From assembly GCF_900103225.1 (NCBI RefSeq), contig NZ_FNJH01000007.1:145184-209183 (forward strand): 64,000 bases of DNA. The letters run 5' to 3'. Numbering within the stretch: position 1 is the first letter of the stretch; every line of letters starts with the position of its first letter. Position numbers and translations under genes: made by a program. This stretch comes from Pseudomonas congelans (GTDB taxonomy: Bacteria; Pseudomonadota; Gammaproteobacteria; Pseudomonadales; Pseudomonadaceae). This document shows positions 1 through 9,047 of this stretch, one piece after another. The notes beneath the pieces were generated by a model, which saw only the letters and a list, made by a program, of their open reading frames with translations, searched no databases and was not told where the DNA came from.

Positions 1-481
1 AGCTGTCCAGACGCGACTGGTGGATCTGCGGTGCGAACAGTTCGGTCAGCGAGCTGCTGGCGGCTTCCTGCCAGTTGGCGCGGCGGGCGAAGTTCACGTA
101 GGCGTCGACGGCAAAACGCACGCCTGGCAGTACCAGTTCCTGAGAGCGCAGCTGGTCCGGGTCGAGCCCCACGGCCTGGCCGAGGCGCAGCCAGGCTTCG
201 ATGCCGCCGTCTTCACCGGGCGCACCGTCATGATCGAGCAGGCGCTGAATCCATTCGCGACGGATCTCGCGATCCGGGCAGTTGGCCAGAATGGCTGCGT
301 CCTTGAGCGGGATGTTCACCTGATAGTAAAAACGGTTGGCGACCCAGCCCTGAATCTGCTCGCGGGTCGCACGGCCCTCGTACATCGCCACATGGAACGG
401 GTGATAGATGTGGTAATAGGCACCCTTGGCGCGCAAGGCCTGTTCGAATTCGGCGGGGGACAGCGCAGTCGCTTCGCTCAT
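1..481 (-). CDS. pqqC: PqqC, pyrroloquinoline-quinone synthase (3' end cut by window edge)
   Basis: Cofactor-independent oxidase that carries out the final ring closure and multi-electron oxidation giving PQQ in the cytoplasm. The minus strand reads from ATG at 481 without a stop to base 1, giving the first 160 of roughly 250 residues. The start reads MSEATALSPAEFEQALR and is followed by the helical-bundle region with YHIYHPFHVAMYEGRATREQ, typical of PqqC. It starts 8 bases after the pqqB stop, so it is the next gene of the same operon. The product is recognised from its N-terminal sequence and position; the C-terminal active-site residues lie outside the window. Confidence 0.93.
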   Translation of the reverse strand, partial: MSEATALSPAEFEQALRAKGAYYHIYHPFHVAMYEGRATREQIQGWVANRFYYQVNIPLKDAAILANCPDREIRREWIQRLLDHDGAPGEDGGIEAWLRLGQAVGLDPDQLRSQELVLPGVRFAVDAYVNFARRANWQEAASSSLTELFAPQIHQSRLDS

Positions 482-489
482 GTCAGCTC

Positions 490-1401
490 CTAAAGCTCGA
501 TGCTCATGCCATCGAAGGCCACTTCGACGTTGCGACGAACCAGCTCCGCGCGTTCCGGGGAGTCTTCGTCGAGAATCGGGTTGGTGTTGTTGATGTGGAT
601 AAGCACCTTGCGCTGCTCGGGGAAGCCTTCGAGGACTTCCAGCATGCCGCCGGGGCCGTTCTGTGCCAGATGGCCCATCTCCCGGCCGGTACGCGTGCCC
701 ACGCCACGACGCTGCATTTCGTCGTCGTCCCACATTGTGCCGTCGACCAGCAGGCAGTCGGCGTCGCGCATCTTCTCGGCCAGCGCTTCATCGACCTTGC
801 CCAGGCCCGGAGCATAGAACAGCTTGCCGCCGGTGCGGGTGTCTTCGACCAGCAGGCCGATGTTGTCGCCCGGATGCGGGTCGAAACGGTGTGGCGAGTA
901 GGGCGGGGCGGCGCTGCGCAGCGGGAATGGCGTAAAGCGCAGGTTCGGGCAGGCCGGAATCACGAAGCTGCCCTGCAACTCGATGCGGTTCCAGCTCAAG
1001 CCACCGTTCCAGTGCTTGAGCATTTCGAACAGCGGGAAACCGGTGCTCAGGTCCTCATGGACCATGTCGGTACACCACACCTGATGCGGGCAGCCTTCGC
1101 GCAGGCTGAGCAGGCCGGTGGTGTGGTCGATCTGGCTGTCCATCAACACGATCGCGCTGATGCCGGTGTCGCGCAATGCGCGCCCGGGCTGCATCGGCGC
1201 AAAGTCCTGCAATTGCGCGCGAATGTCTGGTGAGGCGTTGCACAGCACCCAGTTGATACCGTCATCGGACAGCGCAATGGACGACTGGGTCCGCGCGTGA
1301 GCACGCAGGCTGCCGTCGCGAAAGCCCGCGCAATTCAGGCAGTTGCAGTTCCACTGGGGGAATCCACCGCCAGCAGCAGAACCTAGAATCTGGATGTACA
1401 T
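490..1401 (-). CDS. pqqB: PqqB, PQQ biosynthesis metallo-hydrolase-fold protein
   Basis: Metallo-beta-lactamase-fold protein of PQQ biosynthesis; members have been reported to hydroxylate the PqqA-derived Glu-Tyr intermediate. I chose ATG 1401 (MYIQILGSAAGGGFPQWNC) over the in-frame ATG at 1443 because it has an AGGAG site just upstream and gives the family's usual length, 303 aa. The cysteine cluster NCNCLNC near the N-terminus is the structural metal site. The fold's aspartate-histidine region (MDSQIDHTTG) and a late HINNTNP segment are visible. It follows pqqA after a stem-loop and precedes pqqC with 8 bases between. Confidence 0.95.
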   Translation of the reverse strand: MYIQILGSAAGGGFPQWNCNCLNCAGFRDGSLRAHARTQSSIALSDDGINWVLCNASPDIRAQLQDFAPMQPGRALRDTGISAIVLMDSQIDHTTGLLSLREGCPHQVWCTDMVHEDLSTGFPLFEMLKHWNGGLSWNRIELQGSFVIPACPNLRFTPFPLRSAAPPYSPHRFDPHPGDNIGLLVEDTRTGGKLFYAPGLGKVDEALAEKMRDADCLLVDGTMWDDDEMQRRGVGTRTGREMGHLAQNGPGGMLEVLEGFPEQRKVLIHINNTNPILDEDSPERAELVRRNVEVAFDGMSIEL

Positions 1402-1445
1402 GACAGCTCCTGGGACACGCTCTGAAATAAAAAACAGCCACAACC

Positions 1446-1477
1446 ATAAAAAAAGCCCCGGCGAACCGAGGCTTCAC
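1446..1477 (-). terminator. Stem-loop between pqqA and pqqB, probable partial terminator
   Basis: Read on the minus strand, GAAGCCTCGG-TTCG-CCGGGGCTTTTTTT forms a GC-rich hairpin with a TTCG loop followed by seven T. It lies about 15 bases after the pqqA stop and about 45 bases before the pqqB start. In PQQ operons pqqA is normally made in excess over the downstream enzymes, and a leaky terminator here fits that. The stem is imperfect, and attenuation is inferred. Confidence 0.7.
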
Positions 1478-1489
1478 AGCGCACTGAAA

Positions 1490-1564
1490 TCAACGGCTTG
1501 CGAAGTACATGGTAACTTCAAAACCGATACGCAGATCAGTGTAAGCAGGTTTAGTCCACGACAT
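1490..1564 (-). CDS. pqqA: PqqA, 24-residue PQQ precursor peptide
   Basis: The peptide substrate from which PQQ is made. The 24-residue product starts [20 protein letters not shown] and ends FASR. The conserved E16-V-T-M-Y20 supplies the glutamate and tyrosine that PqqE crosslinks and that become the PQQ skeleton. The ATG at 1564 follows a strong GAGGAG ribosome site. The gene lies 135 bases downstream of pqqF and is separated from pqqB by a T-tailed stem-loop. It has the expected family length, and both crosslinked residues are intact. Confidence 0.97.
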
Positions 1565-1699
1565 AAAAATCTCCTCGGATAAGTGCAGCGATTGGTGACT
1601 ACATCTTAGTGCATCGCCGGAGGCATACGTTCAGATGCTTAGGGAGCTATGTTACTCAATTTCACAATTGGACAGGTTCGGAATCTGCAGAAAAGACCG

Positions 1700-4009
1700 T
1701 TACCGTTCAGGTAAGGATAGTGGGGCGGCCGTGCTGGCAGGGCGATTGGACACGATCAGCCAGCCACCAGTGGCGCTGATCAGTTGATCTGCAGAGGCCA
1801 GCAAGGAGTGTGTATCCAGATTTGACAGAGCCCGCTGCAAGGCATGCGCATGGTCACCCCGATGCCCGGCAAGGTGTGCCTGCCACTGCAGGCCCGCACG
1901 CTGTTGCTCCGGCAGACTCGACGGCTCGAACTGCGCTGCAAGGGCGTTTGTCTGCTCAGGCAAATTTGCGTCGCGGACCAGTTGTGGCAATTTGCCGATA
2001 AAGGCCTCGATGTGCGCAAACAGCTGTTGGGCATTGCAGGTGGGTGATTGCACGCCGAACAGCAAGCCGTTCCTTCCGTCGATTTGCCTGAGGCCGCTGA
2101 ACACCGCGTAACCCAATTGCAGCTCGACCCGCAGCCGCTGATAGAACGGCGCTTGGGCCAGGTGCGCGAGCAGGCGCCAGGCCGCTTCATCCTTGATGGA
2201 AGTGGTGGGCGCCGGGCAGAACACCAGCACGGCGTCTTCCGAGGAGGACGATGCTTGCGCCGTCCAGTGCTTGCCGGAGCGAATGGTTGGCGCATCGGGT
2301 GGGGAGGTTTGCCGAACGCCGGGTGCTGCATTCAATATCGCATCCAGCGTTGACTGGCTGGCCGGGCCGAAACCGCTGCTGAAACTGATCCAGCGCGAAG
2401 CTGCCCATAAGCCTGGCAGGTCGCTTATGGTCAGTTCCGGGTCGCTGCGCAGGTAATGATCGGCAAGCTGTTTGAGCAATTGACGAATCGGGATCAACAC
2501 CGGCTCGTCGTGTTCCAACGCGTGGGCGTCGGGATGCTGCAAGCGCTGCAGGCTCTGTTGCAGGACTGCCAGCATCGGTTGGCGCAAGCCGTTCAATTGA
2601 AGCTGCCAGTAAGGGCCGTAAGCGCTGAATGTCAGGGTTACGCCAGCCTGACGCGCGTCTTCGGCCAGTGGCTTGAGTGCGGCATCGAGCATCCGCCAAA
2701 AAGCGGGCTGCGGGGACGGCAGTTGCCAGCGCAGGTACAGCGCGGCTTCAGCGGGGTCGTCCGCTGCCGTATCGAGAAACGGATTCGGCGCTGGCAGGCG
2801 CCAAGCGACCGGCTCGAGATCGAGGTTATCCACAGCAGCAAAACTGACCAGTGCATCAGCGGTGAGCTTCGCCAGTAATGTGCTTAAGGCTTTTTGGCCT
2901 TGCTCGCTCAACTGCGCGGGCGTTTCGCGGCAGTGATGGTTTGCCAGAGCCAATGCACCGCACATCTGCAGACGGCGCTGTTCGAGACGGTGGTATTCCT
3001 CGATTTGCGTTGGCCAGTGAGCCTTGAAAAAACTGATCCAGCTGAAAAACAGGCTGTTGATAGCGGTCGCGTTTGCCGGGTCGCCTTTAAACTCGATATC
3101 CAGCAAAAGCTGCCCGCCGAACTGGTACAGCGGCGCGGCGTTCAATGATGTGCAAAGGCCCCTGCGGACCAGCTCGGCAACCAGTCCGCCAGGCTGCGCG
3201 GCATTCAGCCAGTGACAGAAAAAGGCCACCGCTTCGTCAGCCTTGGCCGGCAAGTCCTCGAAGGCAAACAGCAGATGGTTTTGCTCGCCAGCCTGTCGGG
3301 GTCTGGCCATCAATGCTGGAGGCGGGCGCTGTCTGACCTTCATCCCGCTGACGAAAACTGCGCCGTGGTTTATCGCCAGCGCCTGCAGTTCAGCCATTGG
3401 CAGCGGGCCACTCAGGCACAGGGTCATCTGCCCGGCCTGATAGAAGCCTTGATAAAAGTCGTGCAATGCTTGCTGAAAAGCCGGGTTGGGCACTGACAGG
3501 CTGTAGCGATTGCCGGCGTGAAAGCCGCGTAGCGGATGCTGTGGGTTGATCGCTGTCAGCAGGCGCGCCTGATCGCGGGACGCGCTATCGCCGAGCCAGG
3601 CGATGAATTCGGCGTGCAGCACTTCGCGTTCGCGCAATTGATCTGCGATGTCCATTCGCGGCCGGGCAAGCATGTCGCACAGGCGCTCCAGCCCTGGGGC
3701 GAAGGCCGCCTGCGGAAGTTCGAAGAAGAAGTCGGTGGTGCGCTCGCGGGTGCTGGCATTGACCTGCCCGCCATGACGCTGCACGAAGGTCATCAGGTTG
3801 TCCCCGGCCGGGAAGCGCTCGGTGCCGAGGAAAAACAGGTGCTCGAGAAAATGCGCCAGCCCCGGCCACGCCTGCGGTGCATCATGACTGCCCGCCGCCA
3901 CACGCACTGAGGCCGCACAGCGCTTGAGCCGTGGCTCGTGACACAGCACCACATTCAGGCCGTTGGCCAGCGTGAGGCGTTGAGTGTCAGCGGAGTGTGC
4001 GGCAAGCAT
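1700..4009 (-). CDS. pqqF: PqqF, M16 family zinc protease of PQQ biosynthesis
   Basis: Insulinase-like metalloprotease expected to process PqqA after the PqqE crosslink. The 769-aa protein has the inverted zinc motif HFLEH (residues about 53-57) in its N-terminal domain, followed by FFLGTERFP and the rest of an M16 clan layout. The second half shows a degenerate M16 repeat without a zinc motif, as usual. It lies upstream of pqqA on the same strand, the pqqF-pqqA-pqqB-pqqC order of fluorescent pseudomonads. The ATG at 4009 gives MLAAHSADTQRLTLANGLNV. Assignment to PqqF rather than a generic M16 protease rests on the neighbourhood. Confidence 0.93.
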   Translation of the reverse strand: MLAAHSADTQRLTLANGLNVVLCHEPRLKRCAASVRVAAGSHDAPQAWPGLAHFLEHLFFLGTERFPAGDNLMTFVQRHGGQVNASTRERTTDFFFELPQAAFAPGLERLCDMLARPRMDIADQLREREVLHAEFIAWLGDSASRDQARLLTAINPQHPLRGFHAGNRYSLSVPNPAFQQALHDFYQGFYQAGQMTLCLSGPLPMAELQALAINHGAVFVSGMKVRQRPPPALMARPRQAGEQNHLLFAFEDLPAKADEAVAFFCHWLNAAQPGGLVAELVRRGLCTSLNAAPLYQFGGQLLLDIEFKGDPANATAINSLFFSWISFFKAHWPTQIEEYHRLEQRRLQMCGALALANHHCRETPAQLSEQGQKALSTLLAKLTADALVSFAAVDNLDLEPVAWRLPAPNPFLDTAADDPAEAALYLRWQLPSPQPAFWRMLDAALKPLAEDARQAGVTLTFSAYGPYWQLQLNGLRQPMLAVLQQSLQRLQHPDAHALEHDEPVLIPIRQLLKQLADHYLRSDPELTISDLPGLWAASRWISFSSGFGPASQSTLDAILNAAPGVRQTSPPDAPTIRSGKHWTAQASSSSEDAVLVFCPAPTTSIKDEAAWRLLAHLAQAPFYQRLRVELQLGYAVFSGLRQIDGRNGLLFGVQSPTCNAQQLFAHIEAFIGKLPQLVRDANLPEQTNALAAQFEPSSLPEQQRAGLQWQAHLAGHRGDHAHALQRALSNLDTHSLLASADQLISATGGWLIVSNRPASTAAPLSLPER

Positions 4010-4102
4010 GAGGGGCGTCCGGAAAGCTGTGCAAGGCGAAGCGTCATGCTAGCGGATTAGCTGACCTGTTCGCGAGCCTGCTGCTCAAGCCTCCGAAATA
4101 GA

Positions 4103-4148
4103 GGACGCAGAGCGTCCAGAACGGCATGCCAACGCGGAGCATTGGCAC
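4103..4148. repeat. Two REP-like hairpins between davA and pqqF
   Basis: Within the 205-base gap between the davA stop and the pqqF start are GGACGCAGAGCGTCC (4103-4117) and an imperfect hairpin ATGCCAACG...TTGGCAC (4126-4148). Both have the stem types (GACGC-N-GCGTC, GCCAACGC..GTTGGC) seen again at 53763-53950. They are probably Pseudomonas REP sequences and may bound the pqq transcript. No gene is supported in this gap. Confidence 0.6.
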
Positions 4149-4214
4149 GATAAGCAACGAGAATTACGATAAGCAAACGCGCTATTTCCAGAGGCTGTAC
4201 CGGCCTGTTCAGGA

Positions 4215-5009
4215 TCAAGTCAGCGACGCATAAAGCGCCGGACGGCGATCCAAGAAATAGTCGTTCGCGGTTCTGGCCTGGGCCAGCAGTGACTTGTCCA
4301 GCGTACCGACCAGCAGTGCTTCGTCCTGACCTGCCAGCACCGGGCGGCTGCCGTCCGGTGCGCAGATGCTGCTGAGCCCGCAGTAACGAATCTCGCCTTC
4401 GCTGCCGCAGTAGTTGGCGTACACCACGTAGCAGTGATTCTCGAAAGCCCGCGCGCGGACGGTCACGTCGCAGACGAAATCGTAAGGCAGCATGTTGGCG
4501 GTCGGGACCAGAATCAACTCGGCCCCGGCCAAGGCCAGCCGACGGGTGTTTTCGGGGAACTCCACGTCGTAGCAGATCAGCAGGCCCAGGCGCCAGCCAT
4601 TCAATTCGACCACCGGGTAATGATCGTCGCCTGCGGCGAACATCGACTTGTCCAGCTCGCTGAACAGGTGCGTCTTGCGGTAATTGCACAGGCGTGTGCC
4701 CTGGCTGTCGATCAACTGCACGGCGTTGTAAATCTGCCGATCGGTAGCGCGCTCCGCATAGCCGTAGAGGATCGCAATGCCGCTGGCCTGTGCGATGGCG
4801 GCAATGCGCGTTGCTGCCGGACCGTCCTGCGCCTGCGCCAGCTCAGCGACAGCCTGAGCGCCGATGTTGTAGCCATTCAGGAACATTTCCGGGCAGATCA
4901 GCACCTGTGCCCCTTGCTCGGCGGCGGCCTGAGCCTGCTGTTCCAGGCGAGTCAGGTTGCCGCTGACATCCAGCGGCAATGGAGGGCATTGATACAGCGC
5001 AACGCGCAT
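4215..5009 (-). CDS. davA: DavA-like 5-aminovaleramidase (nitrilase superfamily)
   Basis: Carbon-nitrogen hydrolase expected to convert 5-aminovaleramide to 5-aminovalerate plus ammonia, step two of the lysine monooxygenase pathway. The 264-aa protein has the nitrilase triad: Glu41 in CPEMFLNG, Lys112 in NYRKTHLF and Cys146 in LLICYDVEFPE. It starts 15 bases after the davB stop on the same strand, so the two are almost certainly co-transcribed. The pairing with an intact lysine monooxygenase gives the substrate assignment; sequence alone would support only a nitrilase-family amidase. Confidence 0.88.
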   Translation of the reverse strand: MRVALYQCPPLPLDVSGNLTRLEQQAQAAAEQGAQVLICPEMFLNGYNIGAQAVAELAQAQDGPAATRIAAIAQASGIAILYGYAERATDRQIYNAVQLIDSQGTRLCNYRKTHLFSELDKSMFAAGDDHYPVVELNGWRLGLLICYDVEFPENTRRLALAGAELILVPTANMLPYDFVCDVTVRARAFENHCYVVYANYCGSEGEIRYCGLSSICAPDGSRPVLAGQDEALLVGTLDKSLLAQARTANDYFLDRRPALYASLT

Positions 5010-5024
5010 GAGGTTTTCCTTCTG

Positions 5025-6704
5025 TCAGTCGCCCAGTGCAATCGGGCCGATTTCGCGGAACACATCACCGGGGCCGGGGTTCTCGGCGTGAGTCTTGCCG
5101 CCGAAGTGATTCATGATGCCCCACACGGCGTTCAGTGAGGTCTGCACTGCGCCTTCGACCCACGCCGGTGTCCAGGACACATCGTCGCCGGCGATGAACA
5201 TGCCGCGCTGTTCGCTGGGCATGTCCTGTTGCATGAAGTGCGCATACATACGCTGGTTATAGCGGTAATGGCCCGGCAGCGCACCCTTGAACGCGCCCAG
5301 GAAGTGCGGATCGGCTTCCCATGACACGGTAATCGGATCACCGATGATCCGCGCTGCGATGTCCACTTTCGGGTAGATCTTCTTCAAGGCATCCAGCGCC
5401 AGCTTCACACGCTTCTCGATGGGCTGCGGGAGCATCTTCAGTGCATCGCTCATCCACGAGTAGGACAGACAGATCACGCCCGGCTTGTCGTCGCCGTTAT
5501 CGAACAGGTAAGTGCCACGGGTCAGCCGGTCGGTGAGGGTCATGCTCATCAGGTCGCGGCCGGTTTCCGGGTCCTTGTCCTTCCAGAACGGGCGGTCGAC
5601 CATTACGAAGGTCTTCGAGGACTGCATGTAACGGGTGCGGTCCAGGGCCATCCACATTTTCTGCGAGAACAGCGACTCTTCGCACTCGATCTGCGTGGTC
5701 AGCAGCCAGCTCTGGCAGGTGGTCAGCACGGCAGCGTACTGCCGGGTGTCGCCCCAGTTGTCGGTCACCGCAAAACTGCCATCCTCGGCGCGTGCAATGC
5801 GCTTCACGCCGGGACGTGGTGCGCCGCGGTGCAGCGAAGACAGGCTGGTGCCCTTGGGCCAGTGCGCGCAATGCTCGGGCACGTGGCTCCACAAGCCGAC
5901 CGGCACTTGCTGCACGCCGCCGACGATCAGGTGCTGGTGTTCATCGCAGTTGGTCATGACTACGCGGAAGATTTCCAGCATCGAGTTGGGGAAGTCCGAG
6001 TCCCAGCCGCCCGTGCCGAAGCCCACCTGGCCGAATACTTCGCGGTGAAAGAAAGACAGCTTGGCGAAGGCTTTTGAGGTCGCAACAAAGTCATAGAACG
6101 TGCGGTCGTCCCATAACGGCACCAGCTTGTTCCACAGCTCTTTGAGACGCGGCACGTCACGGTCGCGGATGGCCTGCTGGATATCACCGAATTGCGAGCC
6201 GCTTTCCAGTGCGTCGGCCCAGGCGTCGGCGACTTCCTGAAACAGTGCTGGCAGGTCCGAGAGCATCTGTGCGTAGTAGGTGGTGCCTTCCAGGTCGATA
6301 ACGGTGCTGCCGGACGCCGCGGTCAGCGGGTTGGGGAACGGCCTGGATTCAAGGCCCAGCTTGTCGACGTAATGAAAGAACGCCGTCGAGGACACCGGAA
6401 AGCGCATGCCGCCCAGTTCGGCAACGATACCTTTGGCGCCTTCGAACTCCTGCGAGCGCAGGCGGCCACCCATTTTCGAGGCTTCGTACACCACCGGCTT
6501 GAGACCCATCTTCATCAATTCGTAGGCCGCCACCAGACCGGCTATCCCTGCACCGATAATTGCCACTTCGGCGCCGTGGTTCTCCACAGGAATGCTGCCC
6601 AGACCTTTCGGGTGCTCAATCCAGTCATCGAACGCGAAGGGGAAGTCGGGGCCGAACATGGTGATCGGCTTTTTGCCGTTGGCGGGGTGACGGTTGTTCT
6701 TCAT
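5025..6704 (-). CDS. davB: DavB-like lysine 2-monooxygenase (FAD amine oxidase family)
   Basis: Oxidative decarboxylation of L-lysine to 5-aminovaleramide, using FAD and O2. The 559-aa protein has the family length and a Rossmann FAD motif VAIIGAGIAGLVAAYE around residue 48. A substrate-binding GGMRFPVSS segment and a C-terminal FAD-contact region (GMFIAGDDVSWTPAWVEGA) complete the amine-oxidase architecture. The overall sequence closely resembles Pseudomonas putida DavB as I know it. Tryptophan 2-monooxygenase is the nearest alternative, but the davA neighbour favours lysine. An Lrp-type regulator lies about 150 bases upstream. Confidence 0.9.
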   Translation of the reverse strand: MKNNRHPANGKKPITMFGPDFPFAFDDWIEHPKGLGSIPVENHGAEVAIIGAGIAGLVAAYELMKMGLKPVVYEASKMGGRLRSQEFEGAKGIVAELGGMRFPVSSTAFFHYVDKLGLESRPFPNPLTAASGSTVIDLEGTTYYAQMLSDLPALFQEVADAWADALESGSQFGDIQQAIRDRDVPRLKELWNKLVPLWDDRTFYDFVATSKAFAKLSFFHREVFGQVGFGTGGWDSDFPNSMLEIFRVVMTNCDEHQHLIVGGVQQVPVGLWSHVPEHCAHWPKGTSLSSLHRGAPRPGVKRIARAEDGSFAVTDNWGDTRQYAAVLTTCQSWLLTTQIECEESLFSQKMWMALDRTRYMQSSKTFVMVDRPFWKDKDPETGRDLMSMTLTDRLTRGTYLFDNGDDKPGVICLSYSWMSDALKMLPQPIEKRVKLALDALKKIYPKVDIAARIIGDPITVSWEADPHFLGAFKGALPGHYRYNQRMYAHFMQQDMPSEQRGMFIAGDDVSWTPAWVEGAVQTSLNAVWGIMNHFGGKTHAENPGPGDVFREIGPIALGD

Positions 6705-6855
6705 GACGGACCTTGGTGGGCAACGGCGAAAAACAACAGTCTAGAGAAGGGCGGGCACGTTAATAAGACGCAAAGTGCCGTCGATATGCTGTTTGTTTTG
6801 GCTAAGTGACGAAGCTGGCGGTCACTTTGTATGAGTTGCTTGATCGAGTAGTCAG

Positions 6856-7317
6856 TTACACCGGCTGGCCGCGGTCGATCTTGCTGCTGAGAATGATCGA
6901 GGTCGTGGTCTTCTCCACACCATCCACGCTGCCGATCAGGTCCAGTAGCTGGTCCAGTTGCTCGGGAGAATCCGTGCGCAGCCAGGCGACATAATCGAAC
7001 TCGCCGCTCACCGCACAGAGTTGCTGAACCTGCGCCATGGCACTGAGCCGCCGCACCACTTCCTTGCCCGAGCGGGGTTGCACGGTGATGCCGACATACG
7101 CCTGCAACCCGCCACTGACCACGCGCTGGCCAAGGCGCACGCCGTAACCGGTAATCACTTTGCTGCTTTCCAGGCGTGCCAGCCGCGAGGTGACGGTGGT
7201 GCGGGCGATGCCCAATTGCCGGGCGAGCATGGCAACGCTTTCGCGCGCGTTGATTTGCAGCGCGGCAATCAGTTGGCGATCGATTTCATCCAGCACTGGC
7301 GGGCGGGTATCGGGCAC
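6856..7317 (-). CDS. Lrp/AsnC family transcriptional regulator
   Basis: A 153-aa amino-acid-responsive DNA-binding protein. It has an N-terminal winged helix (EIDRQLIAALQINARESVA, then RTTVTSRLARLESSKVITGY) and a C-terminal ligand-binding RAM domain (residues about 75-150). It lies directly upstream of davB on the same strand and 10 bases after the FUSC gene, so it may share that transcript. The position suggests it controls davBA in response to lysine or a related amino acid; this is inferred and the ligand cannot be read from the sequence. Confidence 0.87.
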   Translation of the reverse strand: MPDTRPPVLDEIDRQLIAALQINARESVAMLARQLGIARTTVTSRLARLESSKVITGYGVRLGQRVVSGGLQAYVGITVQPRSGKEVVRRLSAMAQVQQLCAVSGEFDYVAWLRTDSPEQLDQLLDLIGSVDGVEKTTTSIILSSKIDRGQPV

Positions 7318-7327
7318 GGGCGGTTCC

Positions 7328-8413
7328 TTAAAACTTCCAGCGTTTGGCGGTCTTGGCCAGACGCGCCTGCAGGCCGTCGAGGTTGAGCGCCAACTGCTGG
7401 GTCATCAAGTGGTAGCCCTTCAGCTCGGTAGGAATGACGGCTTTCACTACAGGTGTTCCGGGTGTCTCCGGTGTTTCGGTCGTGCGCGCCAGGCGCTCGG
7501 TGGCACCGGTTTGCAGGGCGCGGGCCATGCCGATCAGCTGTCGACGAATCTGGCGGTAGTCAGCTTCCAGCGATGCCTTGAGCGTCTCGTCGGCAAGCTG
7601 ATTCAGATTCGCCGGGCGAATATTGGCGAGAATCTCCAGGGTGCTCAGGCACATGCGGAAGTGGCCTTGAATGGCGTCCAGCTCGACCATGGACATCTTC
7701 ACTTCCTTGGACACCGACGGCAGTAGCGAGCGCAGTTGCAGCATCGTGCCGTTTAGCCTGGCGGTCAGTTTCAAATGCTCGTCAGCGGTAACCGGCTGGC
7801 CCTGCACGATGCGCCCGTACACCTTGGCGCAGTCACGCAGACCACTGGCCAGGTTGTAGCGCCAGGAAAACACCGCATACAGCGGCAGGGCGAAGGAGAA
7901 CGCCAGGGCCAGCGCGATACCGATCAGAATATCGACGGTCCGCCACAGCCCGTCACTGATCGGGTTGTAACCATGACCGGCCACGATGAACAGCGTGATC
8001 GCCGACAGCAGCGCGGTGTAACCCCCTTTGCCAATGGCGTGATAGGCGAAGAAGCCGCACATCACCGACATCATTGCGTAGGTCAGCAACGGCATTTCCA
8101 GATAGCCCTGCTGGACCACCACGATCAGACCGAGGCCGGCACCGATCAACGTTCCGTAGGCCCGTTCGACCGACTTCTTGCCGATATTGCCGTGATGCTG
8201 CAAACCGCCGATCACGATCAGCATGGTCACCGACGCCCACTCGCCATGAGGCAGGTTGAGGCCGGTGGTCAGCAGAATAGTCACCAGCAAGCCCACCGCA
8301 ATCCGCGCCGCGTGGATCAGCCGCGCATGCCGATAACGGCGATACGGGTCCAGCAAAGGACGCAAAACAGGGCGAAGCCAGGAGGGTATGAAAGCAGAGC
8401 GCGAATTCGTCAT
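7328..8413 (-). CDS. FUSC-family inner-membrane protein (putative aromatic or organic acid exporter)
   Basis: A 361-aa protein with six predicted membrane helices in its first half. These include IAVGLLVTILLTTGLNLP, the FUSC signature stretch LIVIGGLQHHGNIGKKSVER, and further helices up to about residue 190. A cytoplasmic helical domain follows. Single-copy FUSC half-proteins of this kind are related to YccS and AaeB exporters. The substrate is unknown. It is transcribed toward the Lrp-type gene with a 10-base gap. The start at 8413 opens onto a divergent promoter region shared with hipB. Confidence 0.75.
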   Translation of the reverse strand: MTNSRSAFIPSWLRPVLRPLLDPYRRYRHARLIHAARIAVGLLVTILLTTGLNLPHGEWASVTMLIVIGGLQHHGNIGKKSVERAYGTLIGAGLGLIVVVQQGYLEMPLLTYAMMSVMCGFFAYHAIGKGGYTALLSAITLFIVAGHGYNPISDGLWRTVDILIGIALALAFSFALPLYAVFSWRYNLASGLRDCAKVYGRIVQGQPVTADEHLKLTARLNGTMLQLRSLLPSVSKEVKMSMVELDAIQGHFRMCLSTLEILANIRPANLNQLADETLKASLEADYRQIRRQLIGMARALQTGATERLARTTETPETPGTPVVKAVIPTELKGYHLMTQQLALNLDGLQARLAKTAKRWKF

Positions 8414-8723
8414 GCGTTAAGAGACCGCGAGGGTAGGGAAGAGATTCCCTGATTGGATGATGGCAGGCCTCAGTAAGCCACATTTTGATGGGGGATGGGT
8501 GGGGTATGTCGGTGATCAGTGACGTGGCATTGCGCATTCAAGGTGTAGGAATGACGCGCTGAAGGCAGTAATCACGATTTTTATGATTAATTAAGATGGC
8601 ACTTGGTGATACTTTATTAGAGTTAATGTGTTCTTTCGTGAGCTATTATTTTCGGGGCCACGTAGCTATACGTGTTACTTTGTTTTTTCTAGAACACCTA
8701 TGCACGTCCACTGGTAACCGCTC
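8414..8723. promoter_or_regulatory. Divergent intergenic region between the FUSC gene and hipBA
   Basis: A 310-base stretch without a supportable gene. Its right half (about 8565-8660) is AT-rich and contains several TATTAA/TTTAT-type stretches suited to a promoter for the plus-strand hipB gene. HipB-type antitoxins normally bind their own promoter, so an operator is expected here. I could not identify a convincing inverted repeat. Confidence 0.4.
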
Positions 8724-9047
8724 ATGAAGGCTTTTTTCCCCGTTCAGTGCACCGACACGCTTTTGCGCATTGCGCTGCTGGTAAAGCAGACCAGGTTGCA
8801 GCAAGGCATCCGTCAGGTCGATCTTGCCGAAAGGCTGGGCATCTCGCTTCGTACGTTTCGACGTATCGAGGCAGGCAATGCCGAAGGCGTATCGCTGCGT
8901 GACTTCATGTTGGTGGTCTGGGGGCTGGGGGTGTCGGAGCGATTGTTTCAAGGGCTTCGGGATGACCAGTCGTTCAGTGTCGAGCAGCTTGAAGCAGCCG
9001 ACCGAAAGCGTGTCCGCCTGCCTCGAAACAAGCCGGAGGACTTCTGA
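8724..9047 (+). CDS. hipB: HipB-like XRE-family antitoxin
   Basis: A 107-aa DNA-binding antitoxin. Residues about 18-70 form an HTH_3 domain (VKQTRLQQGIRQVDLAERLG, then ISLRTFRRIEAGNAEG). The C-terminal tail is basic, with a proline and charged end. It overlaps the downstream hipA start (stop and start share bases around 9047), the usual arrangement ensuring coupled synthesis. It is expected to neutralise HipA and repress its own operon. The ATG at 8724 has no strong ribosome site, so a slightly different start is possible. Confidence 0.85.
   Translation: MKAFFPVQCTDTLLRIALLVKQTRLQQGIRQVDLAERLGISLRTFRRIEAGNAEGVSLRDFMLVVWGLGVSERLFQGLRDDQSFSVEQLEAADRKRVRLPRNKPEDF

Noticed and set aside
4057..4689. 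210-aa minus-strand open frame over davA
   Set aside because: It runs mostly inside davA in another frame; Arg/Gly/Pro-rich shadow translation.
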